Shown here piece by piece: positions 37,521 through 48,534 of a stretch of 64,000 bases of DNA. Within the stretch, counting starts at the first letter, position 1. Every line of letters starts with the position of its first letter. The notes below the pieces were generated by a model. The model was not told where the DNA came from. It did not search any database and worked only from the letters and a program-made list of their open reading frames with translations. Origin of the DNA: Ctena decussata (Eukaryota > Mollusca > Bivalvia > Lucinida > Lucinidae); assembly GCA_963989385.1 (NCBI GenBank), contig OZ022498.1, positions 1,123,501 through 1,187,500 of the forward strand, given 5' to 3'. The translations under genes and the position numbers were made by a program.

Positions 37521-40500
37521 CCCCCATTCCTTTGATGACGCTTTGCGCTCATGGCGATCAAATACTCGAAATCGCCACAGAAGCATCGACAGTTTGCCAA
37601 AACTTGGCACTAATGCGCCCCCAGTACACTTCTAATACGATCACGATGCTGCTATGGTGTAGTTGCGCTTCTGCCACGCTTGAGTCCCGACTCGATAGCC
37701 TTCAACGCTACCACTACGCCAAAGGATTTCAAGCTACGCTTCATCTACGCTCTTGCGATGATGCAATTGCAATTGTGCTACGACCTAAATGCCGGAGCTG
37801 CGCTTGTGTTGCGCATTGAAACCGCTTCTATAAGTTGAGCATCTGCCTTCGAACAAGCTGGATAATGATTCATCTACGCTCAGTGGCTCAATTCAAGTGA
37901 ACCCCCTTTCCAGCCTTGATTATTTCATGGGGAATTTCTGGAAAAAATGGTCAAATGCACAAAGGACCTCTGATGGTTGTAATGTAAATTTGCCTATAAA
38001 AATGGTAAAAAATGAACTTTAGGTATAGTTCAAAACTTTCATTGAAATGTGTTGCTCTGATCTTCCTGTAATTGGCACAACAATTATTATTCGATGATAT
38101 TGCACACAGACAAAAGCCCCAGTCACACATTCACGGATCAGGCTACGGTTCACCACGATTCCCCACGGTTTGACCTAGACGGCAAAACCGGGGTGAACCG
38201 TAGAAAATCCAGCATCACTACGGTTTGCCAGGGTTCCATTAGGGTTTCTCACGGTGTTTGTACGGTGTCTGTACGGATCATCTACGAATTCACGACGGTG
38301 CAAGACGGCAGCACTACGGACAACAAGGGTATTCCACGGTCGCATTACGGACACTTACGATGCTACCACGGTTCGATACGGTGCTAGTACGACTCAATCC
38401 GGTGCTAGTACGACTCAAGCCGGTAGCGCCACGGGCTCCTACGAGTGTCTACGGTTAAAGGTGGTCATGATAATGATTTTTGTTGATGATGTTTAATTTA
38501 TTTGTAGGCAAGTAAAGTATTTATGACATTATATAATACTAAATTTTTCGTAAAATGTGCAGCAAAAAATTTGAAATTCGGTTGACAAATAAAATTTATA
38601 TACTAGAAATTAATTCTGAGTTGGCATTTTGCGTTGACAAGGAAAGTAATCCAAGGTCATAAACTTTCGCGTCTGGGAACTTTTTTCACTTGAATAAAAA
38701 GTGAGTTTTCGTAGTGACAAAACTACCACGGTTGTCTACGAATACCGACGGAAAGCCAGGGATAGTCACGGATACAACTACGGTAGCGCTAAGAATAAGC
38801 ACGATTCTGTTACGGTTGTTCTACGGTTAAGGCCACGCCCACAAGCCACCACGGTTCACCACGGAAGTTTTAAACAGTTTAAAACTTCCGTAGCGACTCC
38901 CGGATCACCACGGTTCTTCAGGGATCATTACGGAACACGACGGATGCATCTACGGTGCTACTACGAATCACGACGGTGTGCTACGGTTTGTGAAACCGTG
39001 GAGAACCGTGGCCTGAACCGTGAATGTGTGACTGGGGCTTTAGATTTTTGGTGTAAAGAGCAGGTTTTTATAATTGAATGTATGGAAAATAGGAAAAGTT
39101 TTATAAAGATGCTCCCCCCTCCCATGCCTCAGCAAGCCACTTGGCATGTAGTCCCTCAAAATCGGCGTCGAGGTGTTTTTATTATTGGTTGGCACCTCGA
39201 GACGACTAATAAGGCCAACTAAAAATAAGAATAGACAATGTCCGATATAAACGAGAAATGTAAGCAGGGCCAATTACGTTCGGCATTGTAGAACTACTTT
39301 GCATGCATACGTATACTATCAATATACACATAAAACATGAGTGGCAAGTTGAGGGGGGAAATATAGTCTGCAGCTAAAAAAACTGAAAAGTGGGTGGGGT
39401 AATTAGACACACTGTATATTAAAAAGTAGGCGAACATACTTTTCATTTACATATAATTCCATTTTTTGAGCAGCTGTAGTGTTTTCCTTCATTTCAAGCA
39501 TATTTAACAAAAATAAATCAGTAAATACTAAAAAGCCAAAAATATATCTATTTTGGATGACCGAAAATTTCACTTACCCCTCTTTCGAAAGACAGTGAGA
39601 GTTAGGGTGCAGATGTAATAACCGCAAAATCTGTATCAAAACCTCCTTATAATGCATATGTCTACCTGTTAATGCTAAAACCTGTACCATTGGCTTCCCA
39701 AGACTGCTGTAGTAATTTCTCGAAAAATAGGCAACTTTGCATGGAAACTGTCAGAGGTCCTTTAACCCCCCTCAGCTAATTTGAATGCCCTATCCGAAAT
39801 TCCTAATCCACCCCTGACGCCTACGGCGATGCAGTTGCAATCATGCTACGAACTAAGTACCGGAGTTGCGCTTGTGTTGCGCTTTGAAACCGCTTCTCGG
39901 CGGAAAATCGGGGCTCAGTTGACCACCAGCCTTCCAACAAGCTGGATAATAATAATAATGATTCCAGCGGCTATGATCCAGCTGACAATCATGAACCAGT
40001 TACTTCATACAGCTCGTCTTGTTCTTGCTGCTCTGGCTCAACTGGGTTTCTGCTCCACGTTTTAAAGGTGGTAGGTCTGGCTCAGCTCAGAGTGCAGGAG
40101 CTTGGGGGCAGGAGTTGGGTTACCCTCTCCTGCGATCCAAGCTGGGTGAAAGTAGTCTCCTGCCCAGGCATGGGCGTGGATTTCGCTATCTGCCTTTGAC
40201 AAGGTGGCATCTTGAAATTAAAAGTGCGAATCGAGTTGTGGAATGCTTTGAACGTGAGTAAATAATGATGATACCCAGAGAAACGCGGCGTTTTTATACT
40301 CTTATCGGCCGTAGCGCAGCGAAAATCGTCATGCGTGTAGTTGGTCGCCAAGAGCGTAGCATAAGAGCAGAGAAAACGCAGATATTTAAAGCGCCAATGG
40401 AAACGGCGTGGTTGCGCTGCTAATAAAGTGTAGAGTGGCAGCGAAAGCGCTTTGATGGCCAACAGAGCTTGTAGAGCGCAACGGGAGCACAAAGAGCGTA

Positions 40501-40815
40501 GCAAAAGCTTATCTGGGTCGCGGAAGTATCTCCACGGCACTGTCGGTGAGATTTCACTACAGTGATGCTGCGTTGCTTCCTAATACTGCTGCGTTCATGG
40601 ATTTCATCTTGCCATATTACTACGATTTAGTTGTGTTCTAGTCCACCGCGATTCCGCTACGTAAATTTTGAGCTAAGTCAAAAAGAGCGCCGTGACTTGG
40701 CGATAATGCCGCTTGATACACGCTTTTTCTATGGCAGCGCTGTTGCAGCTTCTGCTGCTGCGATTTATGACGCTTTGTCCGAAGCGCAGTAGAATCGCCG
40801 TCCAGTGGAATGGGG
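37521..40815. mobile_element. Candidate large element with GCGTAGC/AGCGC subterminal arrays
   Basis: CCCCATTCC at the left and GGAATGGGG at the right bound two GC-rich arms (37521-37910 and 39800-40815) crowded with CTACGC/GCGTAG and GCGCTT motifs. Both arms hold one shared phrase (GGAGYTGCGCTTGTGTTGCG). A second element (38113-39041) lies between. Open frames are short and unlike any transposase. It could instead be two separate partial copies. Confidence 0.5.
38113..39041. mobile_element. 929-bp TIR element with dense ACGG subterminal arrays
   Basis: AAAGCCCCAGTCACACATTC at the left pairs with GAATGTGTGACTGGGGCTTT at the right. Inside, TACGG/CACGG motifs recur every 8-20 bases for about 340 bases from each end, leaving an AT-rich centre. 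A perfect inner hairpin (CGGAAGTTTTAAAC with GTTTAAAACTTCCG) lies at about 38860. The 173-residue frame across the right arm is a product of the motif array. Confidence 0.75.
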
Positions 40816-41338
40816 TTTTTAAGATTGATGCATAAGTGACTTAAGATAGAATAGGACGAATTAGAAATTTCAGTTTAGTTCATCAAGAAAATCCAGCCTT
40901 TTCTAAAACAGGAATTGATTTTCTAAGTATGAAACAAACGCGTCTTTTTCTATTACGCCATGAGAATTTTTGTGCAAAAATAAATAGCACTCAAATATAG
41001 TTCTATACGCCAATCATGAGACAGACACAAAAAGTTTACAGACAGACCGACAATGCTACAACGTAATACGTTGTGGTATTGTCCGTCTGTCTGTTAACTT
41101 TGCGTGTCCGTTTTATATCACCTAAACTTTTGACAAATTCTCTTGCAACTTGGGTCAAATGTTAACATTCGAGAGAATGTGCAAAACCCATATTTTATCT
41201 ATGTTCGTCAAAGGTCAAGGTGGTACGTAGAGGTCAAAGTTTGAAGGGTAATATTTCGTTCCAGCGCCATATCTTAAAATCCACTGTAGCCACAGTGTCG
41301 CCATGAAAGTTTGTACCAATAAATAATTCCAACATCCT
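40816..41338. other. No gene; scrap of tandem family
   Basis: GACAGACACAAAAAGTTTAC and a reversed GTCCGTCTGTCTG around 41025-41095 form a loose inverted repeat. The rest is unremarkable. Confidence 0.4.
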
Positions 41339-41568
41339 GGGGCCGTATTCATAAAGCCACTTAAGTCGTTGCTATGTGGTTGCTAAATGCTAAGGCTAAA
41401 TATCTATAAAGGAGATTTCCTACAACTATGAAATTTGGTCTGGAGGAACAGTCTTTGTAAGACTGTTCCTCCAGAGCAAATTTCATAGTTGTTGGGAATC
41501 TCCTTCAAAGAAATTTAGCCTTAGCAACAGCATAGCAACCACTTAAGTCGTTTTATGAATACGGCCCC
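41339..41568. mobile_element. Palindromic MITE with GGGGCCGTATTCAT ends
   Basis: GGGGCCGTATTCATAAA at the left and TTTATGAATACGGCCCC-like bases at the right, with arms complementary nearly to the centre (AACAGTCTTTGTAAGACTGTT). About 230 bases, no coding capacity. Confidence 0.82.
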
Positions 41569-41619
41569 TGTTCTCAGCGCAGTTTTCAAACAAATGATTG
41601 GTTAACAGCATATGCAGAG

Positions 41620-42150
41620 AGGAGTTTATTCTTTCTTTGACCTTTGAGCAAGTCTCCCATATTTCGACAATTGCAAACAAGTCCCAAAAGCCACTGGTCC
41701 AATTGCTACCAGGAGCGGCTGTAGCGTAGTGGATAACACTCCAGACTACCAATCCAGGGGTCGCAAGATCGATCCCCCGCTTCTCCGGTCTTTCGGATGA
41801 GACTTTAAACCGAGGTCCCGTCTCCATATGACCTCGTTGTTGGTGGGACGTTAAACCCGAGTTCACTCACCCGATTTCTACCAGATTTCATGTTGAGCCT
41901 CCAACGATTGCGGGAATTAGTTTTTTTGTCAGCGGTCCAGGTCACCTGAGGAACATGGCCGCCACACCCATATATTATGATAAAAACCTTTAAAAAATTC
42001 TGCAGAACCAAACTACAGATTGCCTTGCATGTTGAGACTTGATATGAAGCATCAGAGACCCGAGTACTACCAAGATTGTTCGAATGATGACCTTTTTCTT
42101 TTACAGCATGTCAAATTTAATTTCTGGACCTTTTATATGAAAAACGCTTT
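41620..42150. repeat. Fragment of the 31981-35975 family with a SINE inside
   Basis: TTTGACCTTTGAGCAAGTCT, AAAGCCACTGGTCCAATTGC and, after the SINE, CAGATTTCATGTTGAGCCTC and AACATGGCCGCCACACCCAT match units of that family. Confidence 0.65.
41713..41873 (+). mobile_element. tRNA-derived SINE (family 2), plus copy
   Basis: The head GGAGCGGCTGTAGCGTAGTG carries an A box, and GGTCGCAAGATCGATCCCC a B-box-like region. The body is TTTCGGATGAGACTTTAAAC and GAGGTCCCGT, and the end is TTCACTCAC. CTACCAG flanks both sides. The copy at 57212-57380 is better preserved. Confidence 0.82.
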
Positions 42151-42341
42151 TTCCAAGAGTTATTGTCCCTGACTTAGTGAAAAATTCTGTATCCTATCTT
42201 GTGACCACAGTAGAGGCAACATTTTCAAGCAATCATAACCAAACTTTCACTGTATGTTTATGGCTGCACTGATGATTTCTGTCAAGTTATGTCAAATCGG
42301 AACATTAAACACCAGTGAAAATGTTATCAAAATCAATATAT

Positions 42342-44126
42342 CTATGTCATGGAGTACACTTTGATCTGTCTCTGTTGGCTCATTGTAACAATAAGCAATG
42401 ACCTTTTGTAGTCCAAACACACCGATAATGGACTAGATATACCGTCATGTTCATTTAAAACCTCCCGTATTGAAAATCCATCTGGCCTTAATTGCAGGAT
42501 ATTGTTAGTAGCGCTTCCACACACGAACACATTTCCTACCGGATCTGTTGTTAGTCCATATGGCAGTTCAAGAATCTTGGAGTCATGTTTTTTCACAAGA
42601 GCTCCAGTCCTAGTCAAACACATCAAGCCCATATTTCCATCCGTAACATAGATTTTACTTCCATCGGGGCTTACCACAACATGATATGGATCCATAAACA
42701 GTGGATCCTTGAACATGTCATTTCCAATTGTTCGGAGCAATTTGGCACTCATGTTATAGACATAAATTTGTGGAGGACCGGGGCCCTTTCCTGCAGATAT
42801 AACGTAGATTTCTCCATTATGATGTGCTACGCTGAAGCATTTTATCTCTAACTTGAAACACCTGGTTTTCTTCAAGTTCCTATCAACATACATGAATTGC
42901 AAAGTGTTTAATTCAGGAAGACACACAATTATTTCTTTTTGGCTCGTCTTGCACATGCCACCAGGTAATCCATCTAGAACACAATGTGAAATAGCCCTAA
43001 AACTGGTATTCAACAGCAGAAGTTTCTGACTAGATGAACTAGAGGTAACAACCTTACCGTCTGGAAGACATAATACACTAAGACTGGAATCTGGTCCCAG
43101 CTCATCATCAGCTATATCAAAATCTCCACGATGTGTCAATTTGTAGTCATGTGGTGTACTACTGAATGCTCCAAATGTCAAAATATTTTGAAGAACTCCT
43201 TGTATGCTTGGATCAATATCGAAAATAACTGATTCCATACCTGCAGCTGCTTCCATTCTCTGTATGGCCTGATTTGCGTTTGAAATATGCTCATTTGTTT
43301 TCTGAACTTTTATGAAAATTTCAATATCTTTTTTGGCTTTCTTATCGATGGTATGTTGTTCGTTGACTATATCTTGAATAGAGGCAATAGTTTGGTTAAT
43401 ATGTGCATTGCACTGTTTAAAACGTTCGTCTAACTCATCCTTGGCCGCCTTTTCGAGTTTGTCAAAAAGTTCATCTATTCTTTTACGATAATCGGAAATT
43501 GTTCCTAGAATTTGTGCCTTTTGATTTTCCAACTTTTTGACAGAATTCAGATTTTCTTTCTTTAGATTTTCTAGCTTAGTTTTAATTTTCTTCAACGTCG
43601 GATCAAGTTCCTTCAATCGCTTTTTCAGCTCATCAGCAAATAGCTCAGTTGGAATACTGATAAACTCTGAACACAACTTATGTTCATTTCTGACACAATC
43701 TGGGCAGCAGAATTCGTTATCTTCTTTACAGAACTTGGTAAATCTATGACCTACATGTTTGGAACACAGATGGTGATCTTTCAAGGATGCTGTACTTGAA
43801 ACAGATTTCAAAGACTTTTTATCCATATCCTCGTTGTGTTTACTGGTAGTAACTTTTTTGTCCTTATCATTACAAACCGCCTCTTTATGGTTAGCAACAA
43901 CAACCTTCTTGCCCTTGTCATTAGAAACAAGATCGTGATGTTTAGACGCAGCGATCTTTGTATGCTTCTTGGAACAAGGCAGGCAGAACAGATCTTTACA
44001 CTGAACACAGAACATAGCTGATTCTACGTGTTTGTCCTCCCTCAAGCACTGGCTACACAAAGTGTCGAACGTCATGTCAAGTCCTCCATCTAGAGAGTTT
44101 GTTGAATTAGTTGCCGTTCTTGACAT
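42342..44126 (-). CDS. B-box / coiled-coil / beta-propeller protein (TRIM-like, no RING)
   Basis: A single-exon frame of 594 residues from MSRTATNST. A longer in-frame start at 44207 exists, but its upstream part spans a good acceptor (TTTTTATTGCAG, exon start 44131), so I chose the Met at 44126. Domains: B-box-like zinc finger (about 24-67, CSQC..CVQC..CLPC..H), a lysine-rich linker with imperfect NDKxKKV repeats (68-112), a second B-box (117-159, CSKH..CKED..CCPDC..H), a coiled coil (about 163-293) and a repeated beta-propeller-like region (about 343-594; blades such as VVSPDGSKIYVTDGNMG). No RING precedes the B-boxes, so E3 ligase activity is not supported. The architecture resembles the expanded TRIM56/TRIM71-like sets of bivalves, many linked to innate responses (family knowledge). 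Its own role is unknown. Confidence 0.87.
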   Translation of the reverse strand: MSRTATNSTNSLDGGLDMTFDTLCSQCLREDKHVESAMFCVQCKDLFCLPCSKKHTKIAASKHHDLVSNDKGKKVVVANHKEAVCNDKDKKVTTSKHNEDMDKKSLKSVSSTASLKDHHLCSKHVGHRFTKFCKEDNEFCCPDCVRNEHKLCSEFISIPTELFADELKKRLKELDPTLKKIKTKLENLKKENLNSVKKLENQKAQILGTISDYRKRIDELFDKLEKAAKDELDERFKQCNAHINQTIASIQDIVNEQHTIDKKAKKDIEIFIKVQKTNEHISNANQAIQRMEAAAGMESVIFDIDPSIQGVLQNILTFGAFSSTPHDYKLTHRGDFDIADDELGPDSSLSVLCLPDGKVVTSSSSSQKLLLLNTSFRAISHCVLDGLPGGMCKTSQKEIIVCLPELNTLQFMYVDRNLKKTRCFKLEIKCFSVAHHNGEIYVISAGKGPGPPQIYVYNMSAKLLRTIGNDMFKDPLFMDPYHVVVSPDGSKIYVTDGNMGLMCLTRTGALVKKHDSKILELPYGLTTDPVGNVFVCGSATNNILQLRPDGFSIREVLNEHDGISSPLSVCLDYKRSLLIVTMSQQRQIKVYSMT

Positions 44127-44130
44127 TTTA

Positions 44131-44145
44131 CCTGCAATAAAAATT
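44131..44145 (-). promoter_or_regulatory. Splice acceptor upstream of the B-box gene start
   Basis: The minus strand reads AATTTTTATTGCAG|GTAAAATG, placing an acceptor five bases before the chosen ATG and implying an upstream untranslated exon. Confidence 0.55.
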
Positions 44146-44265
44146 AAGAAAGTCGTCATTGCAGCTGAGAATACTGATTTTATCAAAAGTTTCTCCTGGA
44201 AACCCATCGATCTTTCGTTCTCCTTACAAAGCGCCTTGATAAGGAGAGTAAGAGTCGATTAGTGA

Positions 44266-44341
44266 TGACACTTAGAGTAACCCTGTAACACTAAGCATTG
44301 CTACTGCAGCGCTTAGTGTAAACGGGTTACACTAAGTGTCA
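44266..44341. repeat. Inverted repeat near the 5' side of the B-box gene
   Basis: GACACTTAGAGTAACCCTGT pairs with the GGGTTACACTAAGTGTC side, and ACACTAAGC with GCTTAGTGT, a 76-base hairpin. Confidence 0.65.
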
Positions 44342-44359
44342 GGGTTACACTAGTCGGCG

Positions 44360-45105
44360 TTTACAGTGCTTTGGAAAAGTATATCATCAAACACTCCCCT
44401 TACCAGAGCTGTGCATTACCTGATGTGGTTATCATGGTCAAAAGCATAAAAATGGGGATGGGGAACAATCCTTTTTATTTCAGTTTGATTAGACTCGGTA
44501 TGAAATGGGCTCTGCGCTGTATATAGCGTGCATGCCCAGTGCTACTAGGTGAGATAAACTCAGTTTTGTCTTTCTGTCAGAATGACCATCTCACTCATTC
44601 TTCAAGCTTAAGAAGAGATTAACTGGAACTTGTAAAAAAGTTAATTTGTTTGTTCGTGTTTTCACACATGTAAAATTCAAGGCGTAAAAAAAGAAAGTAG
44701 GAAAATTCTCCGAAACTGACATAATGCAATCCCAGATCCCACCCAAGACACCATGTGGGAAAAAGACAACACAACATTAGTGAGCACCAAAAACATCATC
44801 AACGGTAGCCATGTGAACAACCATTTCCCATGTAGGTGGTCACCGAGCTAGCCCTAACATGACAAATAATATATCAATAATAGACATAGCAACTAACAAC
44901 GCATAAGACAACCAAGAAGAACCAAAACAGAAGTGCCGCCTTGGGACGGTCGGTAATGGGTTTGCGGTCGACCAACCCTCGCCCTTGGATCATCAGACAG
45001 ATGTTCGGTTTGCGTGGAAGATTTGTAGTCCCTAAGTGTGATATTTCAGAAACACAGAAATCAAAAGTAAAACAAGCAAATTCGGTGAATTTATGTCCCC
45101 CGCCG
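44360..45105. other. No recognisable gene
   Basis: No exon-like motif seen. It may contain the upstream exon and promoter of the B-box gene. A GCACCGCTT-poor stretch with CACCATGTGG..CCATGTAGG phrases shows nothing clear. Confidence 0.35.
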
Positions 45106-45109
45106 AAGT

Positions 45110-46400
45110 GGCCCTGATTTGTTTATGGTTTATTTTAAGTTTCAATATAAACTTTTGTTCACAGGTTACTTAGTTACAGCTGAACTTGCGGATTATAGAT
45201 ATAATCAAGGGCAGTAACTCTGGATAAAAGAGGTATAAGTTGAAGCTGTTCTTAAACACTTGCCTCAGCTTCACTGCACTATGATGATACATTTTTAATT
45301 CAGTTTCAAGAAATTTTGTTTACCGGTACCTTAGTTATAGCTAATTTAGTAATTTTAAATCAGTTGAAGGGCATTAAATCATGCACTACTGAAGCAATTA
45401 TGACAAAACTTAATGTGCACCGCTGTGTCATGACAATACATAATCATTTTAATTTTCATGAAATTCCATATATTGGTTACTTAGTTATGACTCAGTTTAT
45501 TATTTTAAACCAATTCAAGGGCAATAACTCATTGCTTACTGAAGCAATTCTGACAAAACGTAAAACGCACCATTGTGTTACGGTGATACATATGTAGTAT
45601 AAGTTTGATAGAAGTCTATTAATTGAGTACTTAGTTATGGCTGAATTTGTCAATCTTAAATTCATTCAAGGGCAATAACTCATGCACTACTGATGCCATT
45701 CTGTCGAAACTTTCTATGCATGACCTTGTTATAGTGATACATATTTAGTTTTAGTTTCATGAGGTTTTGGTAATTGGTTGGTTAGTTATGATTCATTTTA
45801 TTAATTTTAAGTCAAGTAAAGGGCAATAACTCATGCAGTACTGAAGCCAGTCTGACAAAACTTCACGTGCATCAGCACGGTATAGTGATATATATTTATT
45901 TTAAGTTTCATGAAATTCCGTCCAGTGGTTACTTAGTTATGGCTCCGGACGGACAGATTTTATTAATCAAAGTTTAAGTCAATTAAAGGGCAATAACTCA
46001 TGCACTACTAGAGCCAGTCTGACTAAACTTCACATGCTTTCGCGCGTTATAGTGATATATATTTATTTAAAGTTTCGTGAAATTCCGTCCAGTGGTTACT
46101 TAGTTATGGCTCCGGACGGACAGATTTTATCAATTCTAAGTCAACTAAAGGGCAATAACTCATGCACTACTAAAGGAAACCTGACGAAACTTCACGTGCA
46201 TCAGCGCGTTTTATTTAAAGTTTCATGAAATTCCGCCAAATAGTTACTTAGTTATGGCTCCGGACGGGCAGAATTTATCAATTTTAAGTCAATTGAAGGG
46301 CAATAACTCATGCACTACTATAGCCAGTCTAACAAAACTTCATGTGCGTCAGCGCATTATGGTGATATATATATATACACTAAATTGTATATATATTTTT
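45110..46400. repeat. Internally tandem 'GGGCAATAACTCATGCACTACT' family
   Basis: About eight units of 148-167 bases, each with AAGGGCAATAACTCATGCAC, CTGACAAAACTTCACGTGCA and TTTCATGAAATTCCGTCCAG, then TTACTTAGTTATGGCTCCGG. Later units are more alike than earlier ones. Open frames are artefacts. Confidence 0.8.
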
Positions 46401-46441
46401 TGTCCGAATTCACTTACTAGAGAGCTCAAAATAAGATTTGA

Positions 46442-46593
46442 ACACAGAGGTATAACATGATACACTCAACATTTTAAGATGTGTGAATAACTTCTAAAGT
46501 GCAAGCCCTACAAAATTAATTTTGTAGGGCTTGCACTTTAGAAGTTATTCACACATCTTAAAATGTTGAGTGTATCATGTTATACCTCTGTGT
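46442..46593. repeat. Perfect 152-bp palindrome without spacer
   Basis: The two 76-base arms are exact reverse complements, meeting at CAAAATT|AATTTTG (46517/46518). The left arm begins ACACAGAGGTATAAC and the right arm ends GTTATACCTCTGTGT. It directly follows the tandem family at 45110-46400. Confidence 0.97.
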
Positions 46594-47080
46594 ACATGGT
46601 GGCTGTTTGAGATTTTTTCTTTTTAGCTGTCAAGCATACTGTTTTAGTCCGTGTGTTAGATAATCATGCTGGTAAACAGATAATGTCAATCAGAAGCATG
46701 AAAAATGACAAACTATTACTTATATGTGTTTTGAAATGCACCCTTTTTACCAAGGCCCATGGGGTCTTCGGTCAAGGGATTTGCCATCTCCTCTGATGTC
46801 TGTTTTTTAGTAAGAAAATGTACTTCAGAGTTAAGGCCAACAGTCTAGACTCATGTCGCCCTGTACATCTACACAGACTGATCTCAGTGGCCGTGTAAAT
46901 AGTTGGTGTAATCAAGCATAACTCCGATCAGACTGCGTGGACGCAGGAGACCTGAGAACCATTCGAACAGGCCGCAAAGTCTCTTTTTTTGCCAGAGACT
47001 TTGTTTTGCATAGATATTTTGTTATTCAATAATGTTAATGTTCTTTGTTTAATATTAGTTTATAATTTTGTCCTGTGAGA
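46594..47080. other. No recognisable gene
   Basis: Contains a segment (46655-46790) similar to 19995-20320 (GATAATGTCA..AGAAGCAT, AAGGCCCATG..GGGATTTG), so part of it is another dispersed repeat. Confidence 0.45.
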
Positions 47081-47084
47081 GTGG

Positions 47085-47275
47085 AAACATGACTTGCGAT
47101 TTTACGTCCTTTCAGCAGTATTGCAGTAATATCGGGACGATGTGAGGGTGATAATGACAGACTGTGCAACGGAACCGCGTTTATGGTCGAAGTATTTCCG
47201 CATCCAGCGGGAACCCGGGACCGCTAGATCAGTAGGCGAGCGCTTAACCCACTGAGCCACATGGGCTCCCGAATG
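47085..47275 (-). mobile_element. tRNA-derived SINE (family 4), minus copy
   Basis: On the minus strand the head reads GAGCCCATGTGGCTCAGTGG, with GTCCCGGGTTCCCG as a B-box-like site. The body runs to ACTGCTGAAAGGACGTAAAA. It faces a second copy 15 bases away on the other strand. Confidence 0.78.
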
Positions 47276-47290
47276 AGAACAAATGTAAGT

Positions 47291-47480
47291 ACGAGCCCCA
47301 ATAGCTCAGTAGGTTAAGCGCTGGCCTGCTGATTTAGCGTTCCCGGGTTCGATTCCCGCTTGAGGCGAGAATCCTTTCAAACGTAAACGGAGTTCCATAG
47401 CCTTTCATTATCAGCCTCCCATCGTCCTGACATTACTGAAATACTGCTGAAAAGAACGTAAAATCGCAAGTCATACATCT
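47291..47480 (+). mobile_element. tRNA-derived SINE (family 4), plus copy
   Basis: The head GAGCCCCAATAGCTCAGTAG (A box) and GGGTTCGATTCCC (B box) is followed by ACGTAAACGGAGTTCCATAG and GCTGAAAAGAACGTAAAATC. The head folds like a tRNA acceptor and T arm, but the body marks it as a SINE. Confidence 0.8.
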
Positions 47481-47489
47481 ATAAGCAAC

Positions 47490-48530
47490 TACTTACTCAT
47501 GGTAATCCGTTACATGCTAAATAATAAGTATAATCATTTATACATATACACAAAAATTAAGCATCGCTACCCTTTAAATTCAGTGCCGGTTTTAGTTTCC
47601 CTGTTTTATTTTGTTCGAGAGGCTCTTCGGTGTCAGAGCGCTTATCTTTGACAGTGGTCCGGGGTCTGTCGGTCGTCCGTCCGTCGTTACCATTTTCAAA
47701 CGGAACATCCTTTAGTGACCCGTGCGGCCCATGCGACTGACTGGTGAAAATCTTATCAGGGCATTATGGGGGCCCGGCTGAACCAAGCTGAGCTCTTCTG
47801 AATCATGCGATTCGGTCGCTGCCTTTTTCGAAACCCTTGCCGCTTCTGCCACTGGATATCTGTAAAAGGCTTGCAGAGATAATCACTATTAGAATATGGC
47901 GGAAGGCGTCGAAGAAGAGAGATAACGTTATGGTTTACTCATTTTATGCTACGAAATGTTACAATGAATGCATTTGGTTCTAGTAAAGACTATATTTAAC
48001 TGAAAGGAACTATTTGTTGCACTGACTTCCGGCAGCTGTTTTGTTCGACGTCAGAGCGCTATCCTTCTAAGAGCCCAAACGAACACTGAAATACTGTTAA
48101 AAGGGCTGAAAGTCTTCCATCCATCCATGGAGCAATTCTTGATTTTTGTCCGGGTGTATGCTGTTTGATCAGGCGTTTAATGAGAATGTGATAAACTGAA
48201 GACATGCCAGTCATGTTATTTCACACAATAAATCTAGACATTTGTTATCACGAAGATATTTAAGCTTTTGTTCTTTACACATATCGTGAGCCAGTTCAAA
48301 GACTTATGATCCTTGCGACAAATCAGCTTAATCTAATCTTTTGAGACATATTGCGTGTGATTTATTATATCTAAATATTTTCGTAATACTAGTCTTCCCA
48401 GTGCTTAAAACGTCTCAACTCAAATCGTTTTGAAAAGTGTCTCAACCTTCACGATTGGTGATAAAATGTGGATTGACATGCACATATTGAGATAACTGAC
48501 ATATTCGTCAAACATCTCTTTTGTCCGAGT
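47490..48530. other. No gene; SINE tail fragment near 48080
   Basis: CACTGAAATACTGTTAAAAG and GGGCTGAAAGTCTTCCATC at about 48085 resemble the SINE family 4 tail. Nothing else recognised. Confidence 0.4.
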
Positions 48531-48534
48531 TTCA

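Noticed and set aside
38701..39222. 173-residue open frame, Arg/His/Gly-rich
   Set aside because: It covers the ACGG motif array and TIR of a DNA element. Composition follows the motif, not a protein.
40082..40540. 152-residue minus-strand frame
   Set aside because: GC-rich subterminal array (GCGTAGC, GCGCTT) of a candidate element; no recognisable domain.
47291..47365. Functional tRNA gene
   Set aside because: It has good acceptor and T arms, but it is followed by a shared SINE body and lacks a proper anticodon arm; the same head occurs in other SINE copies.
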